A DNA stretch of 64,000 nucleotides from FEB-25 sp963726315. Its GTDB lineage: Bacteria; Chloroflexota; Anaerolineae; Anaerolineales; UBA4823. Shown here piece after piece: positions 1-6,920 of the stretch; the first letter of the stretch is position 1; each line of letters opens with the position of its first letter. The position numbers and the translations under genes were made by a program. The notes under the pieces are model-generated. The model searched no databases and had not been told where the DNA came from. It was given only the letters and a program-made list of their open reading frames with translations. Location: contig CAVSBZ010000001.1 of NCBI GenBank assembly GCA_963726315.1, forward strand, positions 1 through 64,000. Direction: 5' to 3'.

Positions 1-140
1 GCAGGAGCGTCTTGCTCGGTTGTAAGTGTTCTGCTAAACTTCTGCGAGAACGAAAGTAATCTATAGCGAACTTTGATTTTATACTAATAATTTAGTTTGT
101 CAAGGGTAAATCCGGGGCAATCTGTCAGACAAATCGATGA

Positions 141-254
141 TTAATAATCGTCTATATCCCATTTGCGTGGGTTTTCGATGATGTAGGTTCGAATGAATAC
201 CAGTGATTCTTCATCGCGGATAAACAAGCCGTTTTTACCCGCCCAACTGGGGAC
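141..254 (-). pseudogene. C-terminal relic of a REP-associated (Y1-type) transposase
   Basis: Read on the minus strand, about 37 codons end in TAA and encode residues such as GLFIRDEESLVFIRTYI followed by ENPRKW. This resembles the C-terminal tail of REP-associated tyrosine transposases, where a DRxxRDEESLxxIRxYIxxNPxKW-like segment closes the protein. Nothing upstream continues the reading frame: the HUH catalytic core is absent and the palindrome lies where the protein should continue. The family assignment is from memory of the motif and rests on a short segment, so it is tentative. Confidence 0.5.
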
Positions 255-265
255 AATTCGTCACT

Positions 266-291
266 TAGAGACGCAGCATGCTGCGTCTCTA
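266..291. repeat. Perfect 26-bp palindrome (REP-like)
   Basis: The two 13-base arms are exactly complementary with no loop (left arm TAGAGACGCAGCA). Palindromes with a core like AGAGACGC..GCGTCTCT occur as dispersed repeats in Chloroflexota and Cyanobacteria, and REP-associated transposases act on such hairpins. The relic transposase tail 11 bases away fits that pairing. Confidence 0.7.
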
Positions 292-397
292 CCATGCCCT
301 AACGGATTTCGAGTAAATGGATCACAATGATTCCATGCACGTAGTGGTCACCAAAATCAGCTCCTGGACGGTGCCAGCGCTTCTCCGCTGCCGTTGC

Positions 398-859
398 TCA
401 CTTCCTGCGTGCCAATGCGCGTTCGATATCTTTCACCCGGTGATAGGCAGAATGTCCGTCCAGGTCATACGGCCAATCAGACCTGCGCTCCCTACCGCTG
501 AACCATTTATCCGGCGCAGCGTTCAAGGCTGCCAGAACATCTAGTTGAACCTGCCAGTGCCAGGTGAGGATTTCCAGGGGAGTGCGATCGTGCCACCGCA
601 AGTAGATGAGATGATTCGCCTCGTTTATCACCAGCCCACGCTCCTCAGCTGGCCGTACCAATCCTCCAGCAGACCTGGCAACGTCGGCTTTCCAATGGGT
701 GATATGTGCCAGGGCATCCTTCACCGTCCAGGGATCTTTGGTCTCCGGACGGAGCAAGAGCTGATCCCAATCCTTATCGGAAAAGCCTGTGACCAGATGA
801 TCCAGGTGCTTGAATTCCTGGATCATCCTTCCAATTACTTCATCGCGGTAATGTATCAT
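398..859 (-). CDS. DinB/ClbS-like four-helix bundle protein
   Basis: A 153-residue protein with the layout of the DinB/ClbS-DfsB superfamily: an N-terminal amphipathic helix, then a W-x-V-K-D-A-L-A-H-I-x-x-W segment (about residues 44-55) and a later conserved ExNHLIYxxW region. The family includes putative metal-dependent thiol or damage-response enzymes and ClbS-type colibactin-resistance hydrolases. This copy shows the fold signature but not enough to name a substrate. The ATG is preceded by AAGG and, further off, GGGAGG. It stands alone, followed upstream by a long non-coding gap. Family confidence is good; function is unknown. Confidence 0.75.
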   Translation of the reverse strand: MIHYRDEVIGRMIQEFKHLDHLVTGFSDKDWDQLLLRPETKDPWTVKDALAHITHWKADVARSAGGLVRPAEERGLVINEANHLIYLRWHDRTPLEILTWHWQVQLDVLAALNAAPDKWFSGRERRSDWPYDLDGHSAYHRVKDIERALARRK

Positions 860-1307
860 AGCCTTCGTTACCTCCCTTCAGCTCAACAGTAATGGTTGCT
901 TGTATCTTATACATGCCAATTATCTAAAGAACTCCGCTTTGCGTATTGACCATGCGTCAAAGGTTGATCAAGCCCAGGTGTACTTAGATTCAAAATCTCT
1001 AGATAAAAAAAATTTTAAATTTCTGTCCCCTTTATCTCCAAATCACACTAAGTATTTCCTGTTCCCCCTCGATCACTTCCTAATATCAATTATAAAACAA
1101 CTTTTATCGATCACGCCCCCTCACTCCATCTCCTGCCGCCCCATCAGGTCGCGCAGCAAAGTGGTTTGGTCCAAAATGGAATCCCGACCCCGATTATCTA
1201 GCAAGGGAGCGGAATACTCGTCCACCTACTGTTTAAGGCATTCTGTTGCCTGTAACCAAAAATTAGTTCACTTAACCGATATCTTCAACAAATACTAATG
1301 CCCACAA
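860..1307. other. 448-nt gap containing a recR 3' relic
   Basis: AT-rich sequence between the DinB-like gene and the frameshifted regulator. The only recognisable content is the decayed recR end (separate entry). No terminator with a clear T-tract was seen. Confidence 0.6.
1121..1189 (-). pseudogene. recR C-terminal relic
   Basis: The minus strand reads GRDSILDQTTLLRDLMGRQE, then ME and a TGA stop. This aligns with the end of the intact recR at 5.7 kb (GGDLEYADQTTLLRALMGRQ, then EME). About 51 bases adjoining the stop differ at only four positions, and similarity fades quickly further 5'. The Toprim and zinc-finger parts are missing, so it is a non-functional fragment of a second, diverged or decaying recR copy. 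Confidence 0.75.
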
Positions 1308-3803
1308 CTATTGTCGCTCAAAATCATTATCTTTCATGATGTTTAATAACCTGGCAATGGTATCTGGAAATTTGAGTTGCTCTCCACGTTTTTTAGCTTC
1401 AGAATATTCTTCTGCAGGTAATTGAGCTGCGGCCTCTTCAATAAGTCTCCCAAATAAGTCCGCAAACCAGCGAGAGTGAGCCAGGTAACCCTGTCTCAGT
1501 ACCAGGCAGTATAGCTCAAGCGCATGGGCAACTTCTCCCCGCGTTGCCAGTAAAAGTGCAATCTCGGCCACAATCAGGTAGGCAAAGAAAGTATATAACT
1601 GAACCTCGGTATAGAGTTGCAGCGCCTGCGCGGCATGGTCCCATGCAGCTTGCCAAGCTCCAAGTGCCAATTCAGTCCGGCTGAGGCCGGTTAAGGCAGT
1701 GAATATCCAACCCTTATCATTCTTGGAATGAAAGAATTGGCAGCTATATTGGTACGCGGTCTGAGCTTCCTCATATTTCCCCTGCACCAGCAGCACATCG
1801 CCCAGGTAGCGATGACGTAGAGCATACTCATAATCGCTCAGCTCTTTCACAATTACCAGTCCTGTCCGGATTTGTTCTTCTGCCTTAGCGTAATCTCCTT
1901 GATGATATAGAATCTCACCAATCTCGACATGGGCAATACCTATCATGCGACGATCCCCAATATCCTGGTAGATCTCTAACTCGCTCTGTTTTAAGATCAG
2001 GTTTTCTTCAAATTCCCCCTGAACCGATAACAGGTACCCAAGTGTTTTGAATATCATCACCTGAGTTGTTGGATCATCGACTACTTGAAACTTGTTTACA
2101 CTCTCTCTGAGTAGTGGTTCAGCATTTTCCATCCGGTAATAATGATACAACTCAGCAATTCCCAGGACGAATAAATAGCATCCAAGCTCGAAAGGATCCC
2201 CGTCTTGCTGCACACTCGCTAAATTCTTCGCCATTTGCATGTAAAGTTCTTTGGATACAGACCCTCCGCCCATCAGGAATCGCCAAAAGTATATATATAA
2301 ACGGGGGGTTTCCGTTTTCGTATCCCTTGAGAGTTGAAATGCTTCTTCATATATCTCGATTAAAGGGATGGGGTCATAGCCCAGGTTAGCAAGTAACCCT
2401 TGAATTATCAGAGTAAAGATCCGCTCACTGATCACCTGGGATGGATCCAACCGCGGATCATCCAATATTCGCAGGCTTTCCTGTATCGATTGTTTTGCCT
2501 CCTCGAAGCGCTCCAAATTCATATTTAACGAAGCTTCCCAGGTAAGTAAACGGATGGATAACCGAGCTTGTCGAGCGAAATCATCCACGGAAGTTACTCC
2601 CTGGATAGCTTCGATTGTCTTAAGACAGGTATCGAGTCCTTCGGTGAAGCGCCCTCTGCGTAGTAAAAACGTGCATAGTCCATCCACGATCTGCTCGAGA
2701 AAATCCAAACGCTTTTGGTAGACAGCCCAGTCCCAGGCTGCTTTTATATTAGCCAACTCTAATTCGATCTCGCGCATTACCTCGCCCTGTCGTTCGCCAC
2801 TCAGTTGTCGGTTCCAATCCCATTGGCGAGCACTGAAGTATGCGCAGTGGCGGCGATGGGTTTCCTGGTCGTCCGCTGGTAACTGCTCCAGCCTTTCTGC
2901 GCAGTACTGGTGCAACAGGTCATGCAAGTCAAACCAGCCCTGTGGCGTGCGTCTCACAAGTGATTTATCCACCAGACAGGATAACTCATGCAAAGAGATC
3001 CCCACCACTTGTTCGGCAGTCTGACGGGAAAAACTGCCCTTGAAAACAGCCAGGCGCGGAAGCAGAACTTGCTCCCGGTTGCTTAGCAGGTCCCACGAGT
3101 AGTCAAATACTGCTCTCAAGCTGCGTTGTCGTTCAGGGAGGTCTACCACCGAGGCTTCAAGAATATCCAGGCCGCGGCTGATCTCCTGTGTAATGTCCTG
3201 GCAAGAGAGGGTATTTACCCAGGTAGCTGCCAGTTCAATGCCTAAAGGCATGCCTTCCAAAAGCTGCGTGATCCGGCTTATTGCGACTATATCCTCTGGC
3301 TGTGCTTGAAAGGTTACAAGTGCCCGATGCGAAGCCTGAAGAAATAAATCCACCGCACTGTAAAATTTTATATCTTCATCAATCTCAACAGACGCCTTCT
3401 TCGATTGTTCTGGCGGAAAATCCAGCCCCTTGACCTCCATCACCCACTCCCCTTGTAAATGCAGCCTATGGCGGGAAGTTATCAGTATTTTTACCCCAAA
3501 AGCATGAGAATGGATTTCTGTGAGCAGGCTTGCCCACTGAACCATTTTCTCAAACGAATCAAGGATTATCAGCAATCGTTTTTCACGCAAGAAATCGAGC
3601 AGTTGCTCTTCAGGTGTGGGACCATGTTGCCGGAGGGTCAACCCCATCGCCCGAGTAATAGCAGGTGCGAAGGACTGCCTGTCTTCTAATGTACTTAAGG
3701 GGATGAAAAATACACCCTGTGGAAATTCATTGGTCTGATTTTTACCAATCTCGATTGCCAAGCGGGTTTTCCCAATGCCTCCCGGTCCAAGCAGGGTGAG
3801 CAA
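1308..3803 (-). CDS. SARP/BTAD regulator, C-terminal part: ATPase and TPR region (frameshifted)
   Basis: This is the ATPase and repeat half of a large transcriptional regulator of the AfsR/SARP or LuxR-MalT class. Near its start it has a Walker A motif (GPGGIGKT), then RLLIILDSFEK as Walker B, an NB-ARC-like core to about residue 300, and TPR-like helical repeats from about 330 to the end. It belongs in one protein with the BTAD segment just upstream: the frame stays open for 12 codons before the nominal TTG start (KQIAAQLSDPAC), which completes the usual FIGRxxE...LLTLLGPGG junction. One extra T in the run gcTTaag near 3842 separates the halves. A downstream TTG start could in principle yield a free ATPase-TPR protein, but no Shine-Dalgarno precedes it. 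No C-terminal LuxR helix-turn-helix is visible; DNA binding would come from the BTAD side. Confidence 0.8.
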   Translation of the reverse strand: MLTLLGPGGIGKTRLAIEIGKNQTNEFPQGVFFIPLSTLEDRQSFAPAITRAMGLTLRQHGPTPEEQLLDFLREKRLLIILDSFEKMVQWASLLTEIHSHAFGVKILITSRHRLHLQGEWVMEVKGLDFPPEQSKKASVEIDEDIKFYSAVDLFLQASHRALVTFQAQPEDIVAISRITQLLEGMPLGIELAATWVNTLSCQDITQEISRGLDILEASVVDLPERQRSLRAVFDYSWDLLSNREQVLLPRLAVFKGSFSRQTAEQVVGISLHELSCLVDKSLVRRTPQGWFDLHDLLHQYCAERLEQLPADDQETHRRHCAYFSARQWDWNRQLSGERQGEVMREIELELANIKAAWDWAVYQKRLDFLEQIVDGLCTFLLRRGRFTEGLDTCLKTIEAIQGVTSVDDFARQARLSIRLLTWEASLNMNLERFEEAKQSIQESLRILDDPRLDPSQVISERIFTLIIQGLLANLGYDPIPLIEIYEEAFQLSRDTKTETPRLYIYFWRFLMGGGSVSKELYMQMAKNLASVQQDGDPFELGCYLFVLGIAELYHYYRMENAEPLLRESVNKFQVVDDPTTQVMIFKTLGYLLSVQGEFEENLILKQSELEIYQDIGDRRMIGIAHVEIGEILYHQGDYAKAEEQIRTGLVIVKELSDYEYALRHRYLGDVLLVQGKYEEAQTAYQYSCQFFHSKNDKGWIFTALTGLSRTELALGAWQAAWDHAAQALQLYTEVQLYTFFAYLIVAEIALLLATRGEVAHALELYCLVLRQGYLAHSRWFADLFGRLIEEAAAQLPAEEYSEAKKRGEQLKFPDTIARLLNIMKDNDFERQ

Positions 3804-3840
3804 CCAGCAGGCTGGGTCTGATAGTTGTGCTGCGATCTGC

Positions 3841-4764
3841 TTAAGCTTCCTGCTGCCGACCGATGAACTTCGTTGTGGGGTTGGGAATGTTACTTACCGA
3901 CCTGGTCGCTCTCATCCTCATCCAATCAGCCACACTAACTGCCTCAGATGTGGTTTGCGCCTTTTTTTTCGATGGATTTTGTAAGTTCCCATCTTGCATT
4001 TCGTAATTACCGGAGGCGATTACTTCGTAAAGAGCGGTTGTGGCAGGCTCAGGCGCGATTCCGAGCTCGACCTTTAAGATACGCTGGCATTCCTGGTACT
4101 GGCGCAATGCGCTGTGGCGCAATCCGTTACACGTAAAGGCGATCATCAACTGCCGGTGCGCCCGCTCATTTAGCGTGTCCAGCGCCAGCCAACGCTGTGC
4201 AAACGAGATTGCTTCGGTGAACAATCCTCCAAGCAATAGCTGGTTGACCAATTCCTGAAGTGATCTAGCGAAAATTCGTCGAAATGCCTCCTGTTGGAAA
4301 AACTGCCAATCATCAAAACCGGCGCTATCCCGCAAGCTGAAACCTGCAAGGAAATCACCGCGATACAACAAGGCCGCGTTATGCAAGTTCGCTACACATT
4401 CCGGACAAACGATTGCATCGGGGTGATTATGATTGGTAATAGCTGCTATTTGAGCTTGAAACTTTATTACATCCAGAAAAATGTCTGCGCACGGGTTGAG
4501 CCCTATCTTCTCCCGATCCGAATCCAACCAGCCTTCCCCGAGCAGGTTATTGATCTCCCAAATCGTGCGCCGTAGGTAAGCAAAGGCTCTTTCCTGTTCA
4601 TACTCAGGCCACAGGAGTGCACTTATTGCTTCGCGCGTTTGCTTTCCCAGACATAATGCCAGATAAACCAACAATGCCAGCGCTTTATGCCGGCTGGTTT
4701 GCATAGGCTGACCATCTAGCTCAATGCGCAACGGTCCCAAAGCAAAAATGGCAAGATGGCTCAT
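3841..4764 (-). CDS. SARP/BTAD regulator, N-terminal part (frameshifted)
   Basis: The 307-residue product starts with a winged-helix DNA-binding domain of the OmpR/SARP type (residues 1-95; RHKALALLVYLAL and LLWPE..RAFAYLRRTIWEIN). A bacterial transcriptional activation (BTAD) domain follows to about 255 (LYRGDFLAGF...LLxGLFTEAISFAQRWLALD). It ends in FIGRQQEA and a premature TAA exactly where the ATPase domain should begin. The start is set by TATAAT at 4771-4776, which ends 6 bases before the ATG with no Shine-Dalgarno, so the mRNA is probably leaderless. Regulators of this build in Chloroflexota respond to unknown ligands through the ATPase-TPR part. Confidence 0.82.
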   Translation of the reverse strand: MSHLAIFALGPLRIELDGQPMQTSRHKALALLVYLALCLGKQTREAISALLWPEYEQERAFAYLRRTIWEINNLLGEGWLDSDREKIGLNPCADIFLDVIKFQAQIAAITNHNHPDAIVCPECVANLHNAALLYRGDFLAGFSLRDSAGFDDWQFFQQEAFRRIFARSLQELVNQLLLGGLFTEAISFAQRWLALDTLNERAHRQLMIAFTCNGLRHSALRQYQECQRILKVELGIAPEPATTALYEVIASGNYEMQDGNLQNPSKKKAQTTSEAVSVADWMRMRATRSVSNIPNPTTKFIGRQQEA

Positions 4765-4770
4765 GAAAAG

Positions 4771-4776
4771 ATTATA
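4771..4776 (-). promoter_or_regulatory. -10 box of the leaderless SARP/BTAD gene
   Basis: TATAAT on the minus strand ends 6 bases before the ATG; the expected -35 position reads TTTCTA, a weak match. Confidence 0.5.
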
Positions 4777-4953
4777 GCATCGGCAAGGTCGAATAGAAAC
4801 ACTTTTGGAAACGGATAAAAGACGCGCTCGATATATGCTTAAGTCAAATCATTTATCCATGCAGCAGTTAATCATTCATGGCATTGAAGTATGCCTAAAT
4901 TCATATGATGGATAACTATACCGGATCAGGAACATTATAAAAAGGAGACTTTT

Positions 4954-5289
4954 ATGAGCATCAAACTTGTCGTGCTTTACCCCTATGCAAAGGATCAGGA
5001 AGTTTTTGAACAGGCTTACACTGCTGAACACATTCCTATGGTTGCCCAGCTTGCCAAAAAATTTGGACACTGCACTAAAGTGGTTTACACCCGCGTGCTT
5101 ATGTCACCGCAGGGATCATCACCATTCTGTCGTATTGCTGAACTGCATTACCCAACATTAGAGGCACTGCAAGCTGATTTCTCTACACCCGAAGCGCAGG
5201 AGCTGAGTGCCAATGCCGCCGCTATTTCCACGGGTGGTATTGCCGTTTCACTCGTCTGTGAAGAAGAAATCGAATCCTTCAATAATTGA
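4954..5289 (+). CDS. EthD family protein
   Basis: A 111-residue protein matching the EthD ferredoxin-like alpha/beta fold: an N-terminal beta strand with VVLYPY, then F(E/Q)xxYxxEHxPM (residues 20-32), a central FCRIAELHYPTLEALQADF segment and a C-terminal strand. EthD proteins form dimeric barrels and are often linked to degradation of organic compounds; the exact reaction of this small form is unknown. A strong ribosome site (AAAAGGAG) precedes the ATG. The next gene starts 14 bases after the stop, so the two are probably co-transcribed. Confidence 0.85.
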   Translation: MSIKLVVLYPYAKDQEVFEQAYTAEHIPMVAQLAKKFGHCTKVVYTRVLMSPQGSSPFCRIAELHYPTLEALQADFSTPEAQELSANAAAISTGGIAVSLVCEEEIESFNN

Positions 5290-5303
5290 AGAGGAAAAGT
5301 GGA

Positions 5304-5621
5304 ATGAAAACCTTACGCAACCTGGCAGGCGGTTTACTGCTCTTGACTGGTGTGCTCCATCTGATCTCTGTGGCACTCACGAAATTCGAGCCGACTTCCA
5401 TCATCACCATCGTTTTTGGGTTGGCATATTTAGTGATTGGAATTTTGTTGTTTCAGAACGGGCGCGTAATCCTGTGGCTCGCAGCGATCGTGCCGTTAGT
5501 AGGGCTGTTGCTGGCAATGGTCGGGATGTTTACCAATCCATCCTTGCTGGTTGCAGCATTTATCTTGATTGATATCATTATCTCTGCCTGCTGCTTCTAC
5601 CTTCTATTCAGAAAGGTATAA
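5304..5621 (+). CDS. Small four-helix integral membrane protein
   Basis: A 105-residue, very hydrophobic protein with about four membrane helices (around residues 5-25, 33-52, 55-75 and 80-100). No catalytic motif is visible and I do not recognise the family. The ATG is chosen over an upstream in-frame TTG because GAGGAAAAG lies just before it. It follows the EthD gene closely and ends before a perfect stem-loop that separates it from the convergent recR. Confidence 0.7.
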   Translation: MKTLRNLAGGLLLLTGVLHLISVALTKFEPTSIITIVFGLAYLVIGILLFQNGRVILWLAAIVPLVGLLLAMVGMFTNPSLLVAAFILIDIIISACCFYLLFRKV

Positions 5622-5634
5622 ACGCATCAGGTAT

Positions 5635-5656
5635 AAGTTAGCTGTCGAGCTAACTT
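5635..5656. terminator. Perfect 9-bp stem, 4-nt loop between convergent genes
   Basis: AAGTTAGCT pairs with AGCTAACTT around a GTCG loop. There is no T-tract on either side, so it may end transcription weakly or be a structural spacer between the membrane-protein gene and recR. Confidence 0.4.
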
Positions 5657-5741
5657 GACCTTAAATAGCCTATAATTATATAATCGCTTCGAGTAAAACA
5701 GGCTATCAATCAGACGGTTCGCGAATTGTTACGCCTCAGTC

Positions 5742-6347
5742 TCACTCCATCTCCTGCCGCCCCATCAAGGCGCGCAGCAAGGTGGTCTGGTCGGCATACT
5801 CCAGGTCTCCCCCAATCGGCAGACCGCGCGCCAGGCGCGTCACCTTCACCCCCGGGAGCTTGATCTGCTGCTGGATATACATGGCGGTGGCATCCCCTTC
5901 CATGCTCGGGTTGGTCGCCAGGATCAGCTCCCTGATCTCCCCCGCTTTCACCCGCTCGAACAATGCCCGCATGGTCAGATCTTCCGGACTTACGCCTTCA
6001 ATCGGAGAAAGCACCCCGCGCAGCACATGGTATCTCCCCGTGAAGCCACCCGTGCGCTCCATCGCCAATACGTCCAGCGGCTCTTCGACCACGCACACGA
6101 TCCCCGGGTCCCGCTCCGCGCTAGCGCATATCTCGCACTCCGTCCTTCCGGCGCTGGTGACGTTATAGCAGATCGGGCAGTCCACCGTATTGGCTTTCAG
6201 GTCATGCAAGGCGTCCGACAGACCCTGGGCTACTTCTTCTGGAGCGTTCAACAAGAAAAATGTCAACCGTGAAGCTGTCTTAGGGCCGATACCCGGCAGG
6301 CGCGAAAAAGCATCGATCAGGTTTTGGATCGGTGCGGGCAGAATCAT
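5742..6347 (-). CDS. recR: Recombination mediator protein RecR
   Basis: RecR (201 residues) works with RecO and RecF to load RecA on gapped DNA. The sequence has the N-terminal helix-hairpin-helix (LPGIGPKTASRL, residues 17-28), a C4 zinc finger (C57, C60, C71, C74), a Toprim domain (VVEEPLD at about 86, then ATNPSMEGDATA) and the conserved C-terminal RLARGLPIGGDLEYADQTTL. Length is normal for the family. AAAGG precedes the ATG by 7 bases. It is the last gene of the common dnaX-ybaB-recR cluster, separated from ybaB by 216 bases that may hold a repeat element. A decayed second copy of its 3' end lies at 1.1 kb. Confidence 0.97.
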   Translation of the reverse strand: MILPAPIQNLIDAFSRLPGIGPKTASRLTFFLLNAPEEVAQGLSDALHDLKANTVDCPICYNVTSAGRTECEICASAERDPGIVCVVEEPLDVLAMERTGGFTGRYHVLRGVLSPIEGVSPEDLTMRALFERVKAGEIRELILATNPSMEGDATAMYIQQQIKLPGVKVTRLARGLPIGGDLEYADQTTLLRALMGRQEME

Positions 6348-6424
6348 GGATCAACCTTTCTTGAAGGCACAAGGTTGACAGAAACAATTGGAACGGAAAA
6401 ATTCTCGATCACGGGATGGAATGA

Positions 6425-6493
6425 GAAGATTGCTTCGGGGACTTCGGAGGATGTTAGGATTATGAACTTCCTGGACGTCCCCTCGCAATGACA
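6425..6493. repeat. Possible dispersed imperfect inverted repeat
   Basis: The segment starts with GATTGCTTCGGGGAC and ends with GTCCCCTCGCAATGACA, whose outer parts are imperfect reverse complements. Sequences of the form GATTGCTTCG...CTCGCAATGAC occur as small dispersed repeats in many bacterial genomes. Only one copy was noticed in this window, so repeat status is inferred. Confidence 0.4.
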
Positions 6494-6563
6494 ACTTGGT
6501 GGATAATTTCGGTAAATTGGGCACATGTACAATGAGTGAATAACCCAACGACAAATAGTTATG

Positions 6564-6893
6564 TTAAAACGGCAGCCCCCCCGCCAGGGGTCCCAGCCGC
6601 TCAGATGCCAGGGCACGCGAGGCATCCAGGGCTCCATTTACCGCCGCCAGCACCAGGTCTTGCAGCATCTCGATATCGGCGTCTTTCAACAGCTCCGGGT
6701 CGATCTCCACCGACTGGCAGCGCTGGTCGCCGGTCATGACCACCTTGATCGCGCCGCCGCCAGCGGAATAGTTCACCGTTTCCTGTGCCAGCTGCTCCTG
6801 GGTCTGGGCGAGCTGTTCCTGCAGCTTTTGGATCTGCTGCATCATACCCATCTGGCCACCTTTTTGGGGAAAGTTTTGCTTGAATTTCGACAT
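6564..6893 (-). CDS. YbaB/EbfC family nucleoid-associated protein
   Basis: A 109-residue protein that forms a tweezers-like dimer binding DNA without strong sequence specificity. Visible features are a long N-terminal helix with a Gln/Leu-rich coiled-coil pattern (about residues 15-42), the VNYSAGGGAIKVVMTGDQ beta segment and a C-terminal helix with LVLAAVNGALDASR. GAGGAGTG lies just before the ATG. It is placed 27 bases after dnaX, the conserved gene order across bacteria. Confidence 0.95.
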   Translation of the reverse strand: MSKFKQNFPQKGGQMGMMQQIQKLQEQLAQTQEQLAQETVNYSAGGGAIKVVMTGDQRCQSVEIDPELLKDADIEMLQDLVLAAVNGALDASRALASERLGPLAGGLPF

Positions 6894-6920
6894 AATTCAC
6901 TCCTCTAGATTTTCTCTAGA

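Larger units (their letters stand above)
1..397. other. Left-edge region without an intact gene
   Basis: No complete coding region is supported here. The stretch holds a degraded transposase C-terminus on the minus strand and, 11 bases further on, a perfect 26-bp palindrome (both listed separately). The first 140 bases are AT-rich and show nothing recognisable. Confidence 0.6.

Noticed and set aside
545..892. 115-codon plus-strand frame opposite the DinB-like gene
   Set aside because: The DinB-like protein has a family motif and ribosome site; the plus frame has neither.
900..1298. 132-codon plus-strand frame across the gap upstream of the SARP gene
   Set aside because: No ribosome site or motif; it overlaps the recR relic and has low-complexity Lys/Phe/Leu content typical of AT-rich non-coding DNA.
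3841..3843. Possible selenocysteine read-through at the end of the BTAD half
   Set aside because: The stop is TAA, not TGA, and the ATPase half is in a different frame, so recoding as Sec cannot join them.
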